DNA of 35,566 nucleotides from Actinomycetes bacterium (GCA_021820665.1 JAKADK010000011.1:1-35566); one strand, 5' to 3'; counted from the first letter of the stretch, positions 1 to 7,990 are shown. Notes: a model not told the origin generated them from the sequence alone. A program made the numbers and translations.

Positions 1-231
1 CTTACCCGACGCCCGCGCGTAGCCGTCGGCGGCGTGCGCGGCGGCCTGCTCGTGCCGGTTGATCACGAACGTGACTGGGCTGCGGCTCAGGGCATCGAGC
101 ACGGCGATGTTGGTGTGCCCGCACAGGCCGAAGACGTACTCGACACCGTACGCCTCGAGCTGGGCGACGAGCGCCTCCGCGCCGGTCAGCCCCTTCGGGC
201 CCACGTGCCCGTCCGACGGCAAACCGCTCAT
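1..231 (-). CDS. Thiamine-diphosphate-dependent enzyme (acetolactate-synthase-like), N-terminal part
   Basis: Only the first 77 codons lie in the window; the gene runs off the left edge. They form the start of the pyrimidine-binding domain of ThDP enzymes: a GVEYVFGLCG stretch (GVxxVFGxPG in the family) and RHEQAAAHAADGYARASGK, which carries the conserved Glu that activates the cofactor. Family members decarboxylate 2-oxo acids or join the resulting aldehyde units; this fragment cannot tell acetolactate synthase from a decarboxylase or lyase. The ATG overlaps the stop of the upstream alcohol dehydrogenase (ATGA) and has a GGAAGGAG ribosome-binding site. It is therefore the third gene of the leftward operon with the aldehyde and alcohol dehydrogenases, which suggests a substrate-specific decarboxylase more than a biosynthetic enzyme (inference). 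Confidence 0.85.
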   Translation of the reverse strand, partial: MSGLPSDGHVGPKGLTGAEALVAQLEAYGVEYVFGLCGHTNIAVLDALSRSPVTFVINRHEQAAAHAADGYARASGK

Positions 232-1211
232 GTCGGCGCTCCTTCCTCACCCAGTGAGATCCACGACTTCCCGGCGACAGTGCGGGCCGAGAGGAAAGCC
301 TCCTGGCCCTCCTCGAGGGTGAACCGGCAGCGCACGACCCGCCCGAGCCCGCGCGGCGGAGCGGCCGTCGTCGCCGCGAAGTCACCGGGGTGCTCGTAGA
401 TCATCGACCCACGGACCGTCAGCCGACCGCGCACGATCATCGCCGGCACGATCTTGGCCGGGTCGGTCGCCAGCCCGAGCAACGTCACCGCCCCGCCCGG
501 TGCGGCGCTGGCCACAGCCAGCTCCGTCCCCGGCACCGTCCCCGACGTCTCGAACACCTGCTCGAAGCGCAGGTCGGCGTCTTCTCCGAGCGGCCGGGCG
601 CCGAGCTCGACAGCGAGCTCGGCGCGGTCGACCGCCGGCTCGACGAACCACGTCTCGAGGCCTCGCTCTACGAGGTGGACGACGAGCAGCAACCCGGTCG
701 AACCGGTGCCGACGACGAGCGCCCGCTGTCCGGGCCGCGCCTCGGCCCGACTCGACGCGGCGGCGCCGACCGTGTAGGGCTCGAGGCAGACCAACTCCTC
801 AGTCGCCAGACCTTCGGGCGCCAGCCAGGCGAATGGTGCCGGCACGGCGACATACTCGGCCAGCACGCCGGGGACGTTGATGCCGACAATCTTGCGGTTC
901 TCGCACCCGGAGGTGAACCCGGCCCGGCAGCTCGCGCAGGTGAAGCAGCAGTAATTGGGCTCGATCACCACGCGCTGGCCAACGTGCCGGCCGGTCACCT
1001 CGCCGCCCACCTCGACGATCTTGCCGACGCCCTCGTGCCCGAGCACCCACGGGGCGCCGGGGACCTCGCGGTGCCCGTCGAACACGCTCAGGTCGCTCCC
1101 GCATATGCCAACCCCCGTCATCCGGACCAGCACCTCCGAGCGGGCAGGCTCGGGGTCCGGGCGCTCGACGACCTCGACCCGGCCGGGCTCGACGAGCGCT
1201 AGCGCCCGCAC
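228..1211 (-). CDS. Zinc-dependent alcohol dehydrogenase (MDR superfamily)
   Basis: NAD(P)-dependent medium-chain dehydrogenase, about 327 residues. With the GTG start at 1211, catalytic-zinc residues are Cys37 (GICGSD) and the His59-Glu60 pair (GHE). The structural-zinc cluster is Cys89, 92, 95 and 103 (C-x2-C-x2-C-x7-C). A Rossmann segment (VVGTGSTGLL) follows. The start at 1211 gives the usual MRALxL opening; the frame is also open to a GTG at 1295, which would overlap the aldehyde dehydrogenase stop and add a charged 28-residue leader untypical of the family. It lies between the aldehyde dehydrogenase and the ThDP enzyme and overlaps the latter by ATGA, so all three are probably co-transcribed. 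The substrate is not readable from sequence; threonine- or glucose-dehydrogenase-like members share this layout. Confidence 0.88.
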   Translation of the reverse strand: MRALALVEPGRVEVVERPDPEPARSEVLVRMTGVGICGSDLSVFDGHREVPGAPWVLGHEGVGKIVEVGGEVTGRHVGQRVVIEPNYCCFTCASCRAGFTSGCENRKIVGINVPGVLAEYVAVPAPFAWLAPEGLATEELVCLEPYTVGAAASSRAEARPGQRALVVGTGSTGLLLVVHLVERGLETWFVEPAVDRAELAVELGARPLGEDADLRFEQVFETSGTVPGTELAVASAAPGGAVTLLGLATDPAKIVPAMIVRGRLTVRGSMIYEHPGDFAATTAAPPRGLGRVVRCRFTLEEGQEAFLSARTVAGKSWISLGEEGAPT

Positions 1212-1284
1212 ACTGTCCCCATCGTCACGGCTTCGTTCGTCGCGGCTCCCCTCATGGCGATGCGGAAGACCGGTCGCGTGGTCG

Positions 1285-2745
1285 TCATGGGTCACCCCAC
1301 AGCGAGATGTCGCGCAGCAGGAGCGTCCGCACGGTCGTGTAGTCCTCGATCATCCACCGCGGCGACTCCCGGCCGATGCCCGAGTCCTTCACTCCACCGA
1401 ACGCCACGTGATCGAGGCGGTAGTTGGACGACCCGTTGACCACGAGACCGCCCACCTCGAGCTCGCGCCACGCCCGGAACACCCGTCGGACGTCGTTGGT
1501 GAACAGTCCGGCCTGCAGCCCGTAGCGGCTCTCGTTGCATGTGGCGAGCACGGCGTCGAATTCGTCGTAGGGAAGCACTGCGACCAGGGCGCCGAAGACC
1601 TCCTCCACCACCACCCTGGCGTCGGGCTGCGGGCCCGCCACCACGGTCGGCTGGACGGTCGCCCCGTGCCGCACCCCTCCGACCGGCACCGAGGCGCCCC
1701 CGTGACGCGCCTCTTCCACCCAGGTGACAACCCGCTCGGCCGCGGCGACATCGACCATTGAGCCCACGTCGGTGGCGTCGTCAAGCGGGTCGCCGACGCG
1801 CAACTTCGAGACGGCGTCGACGAGCAGCTCCACGAAGCGGTCGAAGACCGACCGGTGCACGTAGACGCGCTGCACCGAGATGCAGCTCTGACCCGAGTTC
1901 GAGAACCCGGTCCGTCCGCAGTTGGCCGCGGCGAGGTCGAGGTCGGCGTCCTCGCACACGATGGTGGCAGCGTTCCCACCAAGCTCGAGGACGAGCCGCT
2001 TGGGTCCGGCGTCTCGGGCGACGGCGGCCCCGGCTCCGGCGCTCCCAGTGAAGCTTACGGCACCGACGACCGAGGACGAGACGAGCGCCGAACCGACCTC
2101 CGCGCCGCCGTGGAGGACCTGGACGGCCGCTTCGGGCATCCCTGCGTCGAGGAGGAGATCGACGACGGCGTTTGAGGATGCCGGTGCCTGGGGCGGCGGT
2201 TTGACGATGGTCGTGTTGCCGGCGGCAAACGACGCGCCGAGCTTGTGGGCGAGCAGGTTCGCCGGTGCGTTGAACGGGGTGATGGCCACCACGACGCCGA
2301 CAGGGGCGCGGTGGGTGAGGGCGGTTGTGCCCCGGCCCCGCTCCCAGCCCTCGGCCCCGAGGACCTCCCCGCCCATCTGGCGGGCTTCGAGTGCGCAGAT
2401 GGCGAACGTGTCGGCCACCCGAACGATCTCGCCGCGAGAGTCCTTCATCGGTTTGCCTAGCTCGAGCGCTAGCAGCCGGGCCAGCTCCTCTCGCCGCTCG
2501 TCGGCGAGCACAGACGCCCGTTCGAGGACGTCCGCCCGACGCGCCGGCGTGAGGGACCGGATGGCCCGGGCCGAGCCGGCTGCGTAGGCGAGCGCCTGCT
2601 CGACCATGGCGGCGTCACCGAGCAACGCCCGCGACACCACCGTGCCGGTGTAGGGGCCCTGTCGCTCGGCCCACGGGCCCTCGTCGACCCAACGACCGGC
2701 GACCAGCGACCGAGCAGCCACGGGTGTCGGGCCGTGCTCTGTCAT
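1285..2745 (-). CDS. NAD(P)-dependent aldehyde dehydrogenase
   Basis: Aldehyde dehydrogenase superfamily, 486 residues, full length. Visible catalytic elements are Asn159 (TPFNAP), Lys182 in the cofactor site (IVKPPP), the FTGSAGAG turn, Glu254 (LELGGN) and nucleophile Cys288 (SGQSC). The ATG at 2745 follows a strong GGGGAGGA ribosome-binding site; a longer open frame upstream runs through the regulator region and is not needed. It resembles the lactaldehyde / phosphonoacetaldehyde / sulfoacetaldehyde dehydrogenase branch in the TPFNAPANLLAHK region, but substrate assignment would be a guess. It is the first gene of the leftward operon, transcribed divergently from the IclR regulator, and would oxidise an aldehyde to an acid; the ThDP enzyme two genes on is a possible source of that aldehyde (inference). 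Confidence 0.9.
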   Translation of the reverse strand: MTEHGPTPVAARSLVAGRWVDEGPWAERQGPYTGTVVSRALLGDAAMVEQALAYAAGSARAIRSLTPARRADVLERASVLADERREELARLLALELGKPMKDSRGEIVRVADTFAICALEARQMGGEVLGAEGWERGRGTTALTHRAPVGVVVAITPFNAPANLLAHKLGASFAAGNTTIVKPPPQAPASSNAVVDLLLDAGMPEAAVQVLHGGAEVGSALVSSSVVGAVSFTGSAGAGAAVARDAGPKRLVLELGGNAATIVCEDADLDLAAANCGRTGFSNSGQSCISVQRVYVHRSVFDRFVELLVDAVSKLRVGDPLDDATDVGSMVDVAAAERVVTWVEEARHGGASVPVGGVRHGATVQPTVVAGPQPDARVVVEEVFGALVAVLPYDEFDAVLATCNESRYGLQAGLFTNDVRRVFRAWRELEVGGLVVNGSSNYRLDHVAFGGVKDSGIGRESPRWMIEDYTTVRTLLLRDISLWGDP

Positions 2746-2767
2746 GTCAATCCTCCCCGGGTCTCTC

Positions 2768-2805
2768 GGTCCATCTAGTGGACCCTCTGGTCTATCTGCC
2801 GGAAC
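2768..2805. promoter_or_regulatory. Tandem 17-bp operator-like repeats, probable IclR sites
   Basis: Copy 1 (2768-2784) is a perfect inverted repeat, GGTCCA-N5-TGGACC. Copy 2 (2789-2805) is GGTCTATCTGCCGGAAC and matches copy 1 at 12 of 17 positions. Starts are exactly 21 bases apart, two helical turns, so both sites face the same side of the DNA. They lie between the divergent regulator and dehydrogenase genes and downstream of the predicted leftward start site. Binding by the adjacent IclR protein is inferred from position and symmetry. Confidence 0.6.
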
Positions 2806-2806
2806 G

Positions 2807-2840
2807 ATGCTAGCATAGAGCACCGTGATCGAAAACACAA
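2807..2840. promoter_or_regulatory. Overlapping divergent promoters
   Basis: ATGCTAGCAT at 2807-2816 is a perfect palindrome. On the plus strand it gives a -10 box TAGCAT (2811-2816), nine bases before the IclR GTG, so that message would be almost leaderless. On the minus strand it gives TATGCT (2817-2812) with a -35 TTGTGT (2840-2835) at a 17-base spacing, for the dehydrogenase operon. The two -10 boxes share bases, so polymerase could occupy only one promoter at a time. Called from hexamers and spacing only. Confidence 0.5.
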
Positions 2841-3709
2841 CTGAGGGCCGTCCCCGCCCTCGCCCGCCGGCGCGGGCCGACGCCGTCTCGGAGCGGGCCC
2901 GGTCTGCCCCGGCGACGGACAACGACACCGTTCGCAGCGTGCGTCGGGCGCTCGACATCCTGTTTCTGCTGACCGACGAGATTCCCGTGCTGACGCTCAC
3001 GGACTGCGCACGCGCCGTTGGGCTCCCCAAGACGACGACGCTGCGGCTCCTGCAGACCCTGGAGCGCACCGGCGTGCTGTGGAGCGACAACGGCCGGTAC
3101 GTCCCCGGCCCAGCGCTCCTGCGGTGGTCGCGTATCGCGTCGGACGCCTGGCTCCTGCCCCCCGACGTCCAGCACATCCTCGACGATGCCGCGCAGGAAA
3201 CTGGCGAGACGGTCAACGTTTACGTGCGCAAGGGTCTCCAGCGGGTCTGCATCGCCCATGCCCAGGGACCGCACAGCCTTCGCCACGTGGTCCGGGTGGG
3301 CGACGAGCTCCCCTTGTGGGCGGGCGCCTCGGCGAAGATCCTCCTCACTGAGGCTCCGGACGAGCTGCTCGACAACGTCGCCGCCTGCTCGCCTCACGGA
3401 CCGGCCCACCGGACGACACTGGACGCCTGGGTGGCCGACGTGCGACGCGACGGGTGGGCAGTGAGCCACGCCGAGCGTGAGGACCTCATCTCCGCCATCT
3501 CCGTGCGCATCGACCCGGCGGCCGTGGGCGGCGTCGCCACCGCCCTGTCCATCTCGGGGCCCTCCACGCGCTTCGCCGAGGGGAAGCTTCCCGACCTGTT
3601 GGCAACGTTGCGCAGGACCGCAGCGCGTATCGCCCGCCACAACGCCGGCCAGCCGACGGCCGAGCCGCTCGGCATCACCCGGCTCATCTCCGGGGAAGGA
3701 GCGACATGA
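2825..3709 (+). CDS. IclR-family transcriptional regulator
   Basis: Helix-turn-helix regulator, 294 residues. A disordered basic N-terminal tail of about 35 residues precedes the winged HTH (about residues 38-95, with LTDCARAVGLPKTTTLRLL as the recognition region). The C-terminal effector domain carries the usual RVGDELPLWAGASAKILL stretch. Family proteins bind small carboxylates and usually control the neighbouring catabolic genes, as repressor or activator. The GTG at 2825 lies just behind a TAGCAT -10 box and has no clear ribosome-binding site, consistent with leaderless translation. The gene ends overlapping the CoA-transferase start (ATGA), so it is co-transcribed with the transferase and lyase, and it is divergent from the dehydrogenase operon, the other likely target. 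Confidence 0.9.
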   Translation: MIENTTEGRPRPRPPARADAVSERARSAPATDNDTVRSVRRALDILFLLTDEIPVLTLTDCARAVGLPKTTTLRLLQTLERTGVLWSDNGRYVPGPALLRWSRIASDAWLLPPDVQHILDDAAQETGETVNVYVRKGLQRVCIAHAQGPHSLRHVVRVGDELPLWAGASAKILLTEAPDELLDNVAACSPHGPAHRTTLDAWVADVRRDGWAVSHAEREDLISAISVRIDPAAVGGVATALSISGPSTRFAEGKLPDLLATLRRTAARIARHNAGQPTAEPLGITRLISGEGAT

Positions 3710-4917
3710 CCACTCGCCTGCTCAGCGGGATCAGGGTCCTCGACATGACCAACGTGTTGGCCGGTCCCTACTGCGGCTACCAGCTGGTACTGCTGGGGGC
3801 TGACGTGGTGAAGATCGAGGTGCCGGGTTCGGGCGACCTCGCCCGGCAGCTCGGTGCCGATCCCGAGCTCAACGCCCTGGGCCTGGGCGCATCGTTCCTC
3901 GCCCAGAACGCCGGTAAGCGCTCGGTCGAGATCGACCTGAAGGACTCCGAAGGCAAAGAGCGCTTCGCCGCGCTCGTGGCCGACGCCGATGTCCTCCTCG
4001 AGAACTTCCGACCTGGGGTGCTCGCCCGCCTGGGCTTCGCCTGGGAGCGTCTCCGGGAGCTCAACCCCCGGCTCGTCTACTGCGCCATCTCCGGGTTCGG
4101 CCAGTCGGGGCCCATGGCCGACCGACCCGCCTACGACCAGATCATCCAGGGGCTGGCCGGGATGATGAGCGTGACGGGGAGCGAGCCCGGCCACCCGCTG
4201 CGCGCTGGCTTCCCCGTCTCCGACACCGTCGGCGGGCTGGCCGCGGCCATGGCAATCTGCGCGGCGCTCGTCGAACGCAGCCGTACCGGCGACGGACACA
4301 TGCTCGACATCTCAATGCTCGAGGCCTCGGCGTCGGTGATGGGATGGGCCGTCTCCAACTACCTCATCACGGGCCTGGAGCCCGAGCCGATGGGGAACGA
4401 CAACGCGACGGCCGCACCTTCCGGCGCATTCCCGACGGCGAGCGGCCTGATCAACATCGCCGCCAACAAGCAGGAGCAGTTCTTGACGTTGTGCCGGCTC
4501 CTCGAACGAGAGGACCTCGTCACCGATGCGCGGTTCTTGACACGCGAAGCGCGCAAGGCCAACCGCGAGGCGCTCAACCGCGAGGTGTCGGAGGGGCTGC
4601 GCCGTCGCCCGGCCATCGAGTGGGAGGAGCTGCTCTCGCGCGCCGGCGTCCCCGCCGCCCGGGTCCTCACCGTGCCCGAAATGGTCGACCTCGACCAGCT
4701 CAAGGAACGCCACTTCTTCACCGACCTGCCGTTCCCCGGACCCGATGGAACGGGACGAACACTCCGCCTGAGCGGGAACGGGGTCGTCGTCGACGGCGAG
4801 CCGTGCGCACCCGAGTCCCCACCTCCGATGCTCGGTGAGCACACCGTCGAGGTGTTCGCCGCGATGCCGACCCTTACCGGGACCGAGTACCTCGACGAGG
4901 CGGGAGCGCTCGAGTGA
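3706..4917 (+). CDS. Class III CoA-transferase (CaiB/BaiF family)
   Basis: Family III CoA-transferase, 403 residues, full length. Members move CoA between carboxylic acids through aspartyl-anhydride intermediates. Visible features are the N-terminal VLDMTNVLAGPYCGYQLVLLG and GADVVKIE segment, ENFRPG, the AISGFGQSGP motif, and the probable catalytic Asp173 in PVSDTVGG, aligned with Asp169 of formyl-CoA transferase. The start overlaps the regulator stop by ATGA with a GGGAAGGAG site upstream; the end overlaps the lyase start by GTGA. The tight coupling implies that the acid it activates is the substrate of the next enzyme, for example citrate or a related hydroxy-tricarboxylate or hydroxy-dicarboxylate (inference from the partner; the transferase sequence does not specify it). 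Confidence 0.92.
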   Translation: MTTRLLSGIRVLDMTNVLAGPYCGYQLVLLGADVVKIEVPGSGDLARQLGADPELNALGLGASFLAQNAGKRSVEIDLKDSEGKERFAALVADADVLLENFRPGVLARLGFAWERLRELNPRLVYCAISGFGQSGPMADRPAYDQIIQGLAGMMSVTGSEPGHPLRAGFPVSDTVGGLAAAMAICAALVERSRTGDGHMLDISMLEASASVMGWAVSNYLITGLEPEPMGNDNATAAPSGAFPTASGLINIAANKQEQFLTLCRLLEREDLVTDARFLTREARKANREALNREVSEGLRRRPAIEWEELLSRAGVPAARVLTVPEMVDLDQLKERHFFTDLPFPGPDGTGRTLRLSGNGVVVDGEPCAPESPPPMLGEHTVEVFAAMPTLTGTEYLDEAGALE

Positions 4918-5747
4918 GCGGCGGCGGGCAGGTGAGCGAGCACGAACGGATGGCCCAGTGGTGGTCGACGGCCATCTCCGACATCAGCCCCGGCGTCATC
5001 CGGCTGCGCGACCACGACATCGTCGAGCTCCTCGAAGGCTGGGACCTCGTCTCGGTCATCTGGCTCATGGTGCGGGGGACGGTACCGAGCACGGAGGAAG
5101 CAGCGCTGCTCCAGGCGGCCATGGTGGCGTCCGTCGACCACGGCCCCCAGGCGCCCTCCATCGCGGCAGCCCGGATGGCCGTCACGTGCGGCGTCGGCCT
5201 GAACAACGCCATCGCCACGGGCGTGAACGTGCTCGGCGACGTCCACGGCGGTGCGGGCCAGCAGTGCCTCGAGCTCTACCTGGAGGTCCTCGCAGACGAG
5301 GGGGAGCCGGACGGCGACCTCGACGCATCGGTGGCACGCGTGGTGGACCGCTGGCGATCGCGCCAGCGCTACCTGCCGGGATTCGGCCACCGCTTCCACC
5401 CCGTCGACCCGAGGGCGGCTCCCCTCCTCGGGCTGGTCGACCGGGCTGCTGGGCAGGGAGCCGTCTCCGGCCGCTTCGCCCGGACCGCCCGGGCGGTCGA
5501 GGCCTACCTGTCGCTCGGTCGTCCAAGGCACGTCACCCTCAACATCGACGGGGCGACGGCCGCGATCTACGGCGAGCTCGGTTTCACCCCGCAACTGGCC
5601 CGGGGTCTCTTCTGTCTCTCGCGGAGCGTGGGCATCCTGGCCCACGCCGCCGAGGAGCAGGGGAACGGAACCCGAATCAAGGGGCCCATGCCTCCCTCCG
5701 TCCTGCCTGCCTACACGGGTCCGTGGCCCAACCGCCCGGCCACGTGA
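4914..5747 (+). CDS. Citryl-CoA lyase / citrate-synthase-fold protein
   Basis: 277 residues, much shorter than citrate synthase (about 430) and close to the stand-alone citryl-CoA lyase type, which runs the retro-Claisen cleavage of citryl-CoA to acetyl-CoA and oxaloacetate. The citrate-synthase active-site residues are all recognisable: His111 (DVHGGAG), His159 in PGFGHRFHPVDPR and Asp212 in LNIDGATAAIYGELG. The oxaloacetate-binding Arg is plausible in the DPRA segment. The GTG at 4914 overlaps the transferase stop; a second GTG at 4932 would give MSEHERMAQWW and cannot be excluded. With the CoA-transferase it makes a two-step route: activate a 3-hydroxy-3-carboxy acid as its CoA ester, then split it. 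The substrate may be citrate, citramalate or an analogue. Confidence 0.85.
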   Translation: MSGGGQVSEHERMAQWWSTAISDISPGVIRLRDHDIVELLEGWDLVSVIWLMVRGTVPSTEEAALLQAAMVASVDHGPQAPSIAAARMAVTCGVGLNNAIATGVNVLGDVHGGAGQQCLELYLEVLADEGEPDGDLDASVARVVDRWRSRQRYLPGFGHRFHPVDPRAAPLLGLVDRAAGQGAVSGRFARTARAVEAYLSLGRPRHVTLNIDGATAAIYGELGFTPQLARGLFCLSRSVGILAHAAEEQGNGTRIKGPMPPSVLPAYTGPWPNRPAT

Positions 5748-5802
5748 CCTTCCTCCGCTGTCGGCCCCTCCCGGGCCGGTCACTCCACCTCCCGACCCGC
5801 CG

Positions 5803-5821
5803 CCGGACCTGAGCCGTCCGG
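5803..5821. terminator. Probable terminator between convergent genes
   Basis: CCGGAC - 7-base loop - GTCCGG, followed on the plus strand by a TTCCTCTCT pyrimidine run. It lies in the 86-base gap between the stops of the lyase (rightward) and aroKB (leftward). The stem is short, so this is a moderate call. Confidence 0.4.
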
Positions 5822-5833
5822 TTCCTCTCTGGC

Positions 5834-7420
5834 TCAACCGGCGGCGAGGTCGTCGAGGGCTCCGGCGAGCTCCTCCCGTCCGGCGGCCACGCGCCCTTCG
5901 GCGACACCCGCTCGGTTCAGGAGGACGAACCGGAGCTGGCCGGCTGCCCGGCGGCTCCGCCGCCAGGCGTCGCCCATCTCGTCGAGCGAGACGGTCACCC
6001 GCGTCGGCAGGCCGAGGCGGGCAAGCACGCGTCGGTGCCGCTCGACGACGGAGCGGTCGATCCGCCCGAGGCGCGCCGCCACGAAACCGGCGGCAACCAT
6101 GCCGAGCGAGACGGCGTCCCCGTGGCGGTCAGGGCCGGGGGGAAGGAGCTGCTCGAACGCCCGGCCGAAGGTGTGGCCGTAGTGCAGCTGAACACGCTCG
6201 CCCTGCTCGCGCTGGTCGGCCGTCACGATGGCCGCCTTCACCGCCGTCGAGCGGGCGAGCAGGTCGACGAGCACCTCGACGTCACCCAGGAGCGCACGGT
6301 CGGCACGTTCCTCGAGGAGGTCGAGCAGTGCGGGGTCGGCGATGACGGCGTGCTTGGCCACCTCGGCCAACCCGGACCGGAAGCCTTCGTCACGCCGCTG
6401 GACGGCGAGCTCGACGTCGCTCACGACCACCACGGGCTGGTGGATGGTCCCCGACAGGTTCCCTCCGGACGGGAGGCGGACCCCGTTCTTCCCCCCGATG
6501 GCCGCGTCGGCCTGGCCGTGCAGCGTGGACGGGACGAGCGCCAGGGGCATGCCCCGGTTGTACGTGGCGGCGACGAACCCGGTGAGGTAGCAGGCGTGCT
6601 CGTCCCCCACCCCGACCAGCAGGTCGTCCCGACCTGCTTCGCGCTCGGCCAGCCACTGCGAGAGCCGTTCGACGGCGGCGAAGCCGTCGGCCGGACCCGC
6701 CAGCCCCAGGTCGACCTGGGCAGGTTCGGGGCCGTCGTCGCGCAGACGGGCCACCAGTGCGTCTGCGGGTGCCCGGTCCCCTCCGACGGATACCACGAAG
6801 CACCGGCCGACCGAGGTGGCTCGCGGTAGCAGCGCAGCGAGTTCGGTGGCGATGCCGCCCCCGATGTGGACCTGGTGCGCACCGCCCATGGGGGCGACGA
6901 GGACGCTCCTCGACCCGGCCGGGACCGAACGCGGCGCCACGAGGAGCTCCAGAAGCCCGAGCACGATGTCCTCGGGCCGTCGCCCGTCGGTGCGCACGGC
7001 CAGCTTGGCCGCGCCGTGGTAGACGGGCAGGCGCCGACGGTAGATCTCGCCGATGTCGGGACGCTGCATCATGGGCCGGAGGTCGTCCCTGCCGATGCGG
7101 AGCAACGCCTCCTCGTAGCTGACCTCGAGGTGGACGCCGGTGACCGACTCGAGTGCCTGCCGGGTGCCGGGGTGCTCGATCGCCCCCCCCCCGAGAGCGA
7201 CGACGGCCGCCGGGCCAGAGAGGGTCTCGACGATGGTCTCGTGCTCCATGCGCCGGAACGCCGCCTCGCCGTCTTCGGCGAAGATGTCCACGACCCTGCG
7301 GCGGGTGCGGTGTTCGATCAGGATGTCGACGTCGACGAAGGGGAGGCCGAGCTTCTCGGCGAGCAGGTAGCCGATGGTCGTCTTGCCGGCCCCCATGAAC
7401 CCCATCAGCACGATCAGCAA
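5834..7420 (-). CDS. aroKB: Bifunctional shikimate kinase / 3-dehydroquinate synthase
   Basis: Fusion of two shikimate-pathway enzymes, 528 residues. Residues 1 to about 165 are shikimate kinase: Walker A GFMGAGKTT, FVDVD for Mg2+ and shikimate, AFRRMEHE, and ALGGGAIEHP. From about residue 175 comes 3-dehydroquinate synthase: GGKNGVRLPSGGNL, the LAEVAKHAVI Glu and HYGHTFGRAFE His zinc ligands, and RHGDAVSLGMV. The frame is open to 7567, but kinase homology begins at about 7420. There a TTG follows a GGAGGAG site by nine bases and gives MLIVLMGFMG; a GTG at 7411 is the alternative. A TAGAGT at 7481-7476 could be its -10 box. aroC, a frequent neighbour, is not here: the upstream side is mobile-element debris. 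No sign of decay. Confidence 0.92.
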   Translation of the reverse strand: MLIVLMGFMGAGKTTIGYLLAEKLGLPFVDVDILIEHRTRRRVVDIFAEDGEAAFRRMEHETIVETLSGPAAVVALGGGAIEHPGTRQALESVTGVHLEVSYEEALLRIGRDDLRPMMQRPDIGEIYRRRLPVYHGAAKLAVRTDGRRPEDIVLGLLELLVAPRSVPAGSRSVLVAPMGGAHQVHIGGGIATELAALLPRATSVGRCFVVSVGGDRAPADALVARLRDDGPEPAQVDLGLAGPADGFAAVERLSQWLAEREAGRDDLLVGVGDEHACYLTGFVAATYNRGMPLALVPSTLHGQADAAIGGKNGVRLPSGGNLSGTIHQPVVVVSDVELAVQRRDEGFRSGLAEVAKHAVIADPALLDLLEERADRALLGDVEVLVDLLARSTAVKAAIVTADQREQGERVQLHYGHTFGRAFEQLLPPGPDRHGDAVSLGMVAAGFVAARLGRIDRSVVERHRRVLARLGLPTRVTVSLDEMGDAWRRSRRAAGQLRFVLLNRAGVAEGRVAAGREELAGALDDLAAG

Positions 7421-7696
7421 CCCGGCACTCTCCTCCAGCGCTCCGGCGCCGACAGGGCCCGGTAGGTCCCTGCGTACTCTACCCGGCTCCGAGCCGCCGG
7501 CGGTTGGCCCGGCGGGCTTCGCGGACCGGCCGGCTACCTGGGCCCGCCAGGACCTCGCCGCGCTCATCGCTGACCGTTGGTCTCAGCGGTCGCCTCTCTG
7601 AGGTGAGAATGACGTGGGTTGTTCGCGGGCGTGGGCGCGCGAGGCCGGGGTGCGGGGCAGAGCCCCGCCGGGGCGTGAGCCCCGAAGAGGTGTGGC
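7421..7696. other. Non-coding stretch between aroKB and the transposase remnant
   Basis: 276 bases with no supported gene. It contains the presumed aroKB leader and the tandem GC hairpins near its right end (listed separately). Open frames here are GC-driven and resemble nothing recognised. Confidence 0.5.
7653..7684. repeat. Two tandem hairpins with the same stem
   Basis: CGGGGC-AGA-GCCCCG (7653-7667) and CGGGGC-GTGA-GCCCCG (7669-7684) stand one base apart, sharing an identical 6-bp stem. They lie 13 bases beyond the stop of the IS110-type transposase fragment, so they may belong to that element's end or act as a terminator for it. Confidence 0.6.
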
Positions 7697-7990
7697 TCAG
7701 GCGGCGACCGGCTCGACGGTGACTTTGTAGCCGAGGCGCTCGATCTGGTGGGCGAGGCGTCGAGCGTGTCGCTCGTTGTCACTTCGGCGGTCGAACCAGT
7801 CAGCCCCGAGGTCCGCATAGTCGGACTGGCTGGCCAGCATGTGCCAGATGGTGACGAGCATCGAGTGGGCGACGACGAAGATCGCCTTGGACTCGCTCTT
7901 CTTGCCGAAACGCCGGCAGAACCGCCGGTACTGGGCGGCGTAGTAGCTGCCCTTGGAGTGCGAGGCCGCCCAGGCGGCGGCGGCATCTCT
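7697..7990 (-). pseudogene. IS110-family transposase, C-terminal fragment
   Basis: The minus-strand reading from 7990 to the TGA at 7697-7699 gives 97 residues, including AAWAASHSKGSYYAAQYRR, GKKSESKAIFVVAHSMLV, IWHMLASQSDYADLGADWF and a HARRLAHQIERLGYKVTVEP ending. This is the characteristic C-terminal (Tnp 20) part of IS110-family DEDD recombinases, including its Ala-Ala-Trp helix and the DLGADxFxRR motif. An in-frame TGA at 7993-7991 closes the frame upstream, and no N-terminal DEDD domain is found in any frame, so it is a truncated remnant. The neighbouring plus-strand fragment begins 37 bases beyond, which places the break near 7990-8025. Confidence 0.78.

Noticed and set aside
2746-3216. 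N-terminal extension of the aldehyde dehydrogenase frame up to 3216
   Set aside because: It runs antisense through the IclR gene and promoter; the ATG at 2745 has a strong ribosome-binding site and gives the family start.
7421-7567. N-terminal extension of AroKB to 7567
   Set aside because: No homology before MLIVLMGFMG; a ribosome-binding site directly precedes the TTG at 7420.
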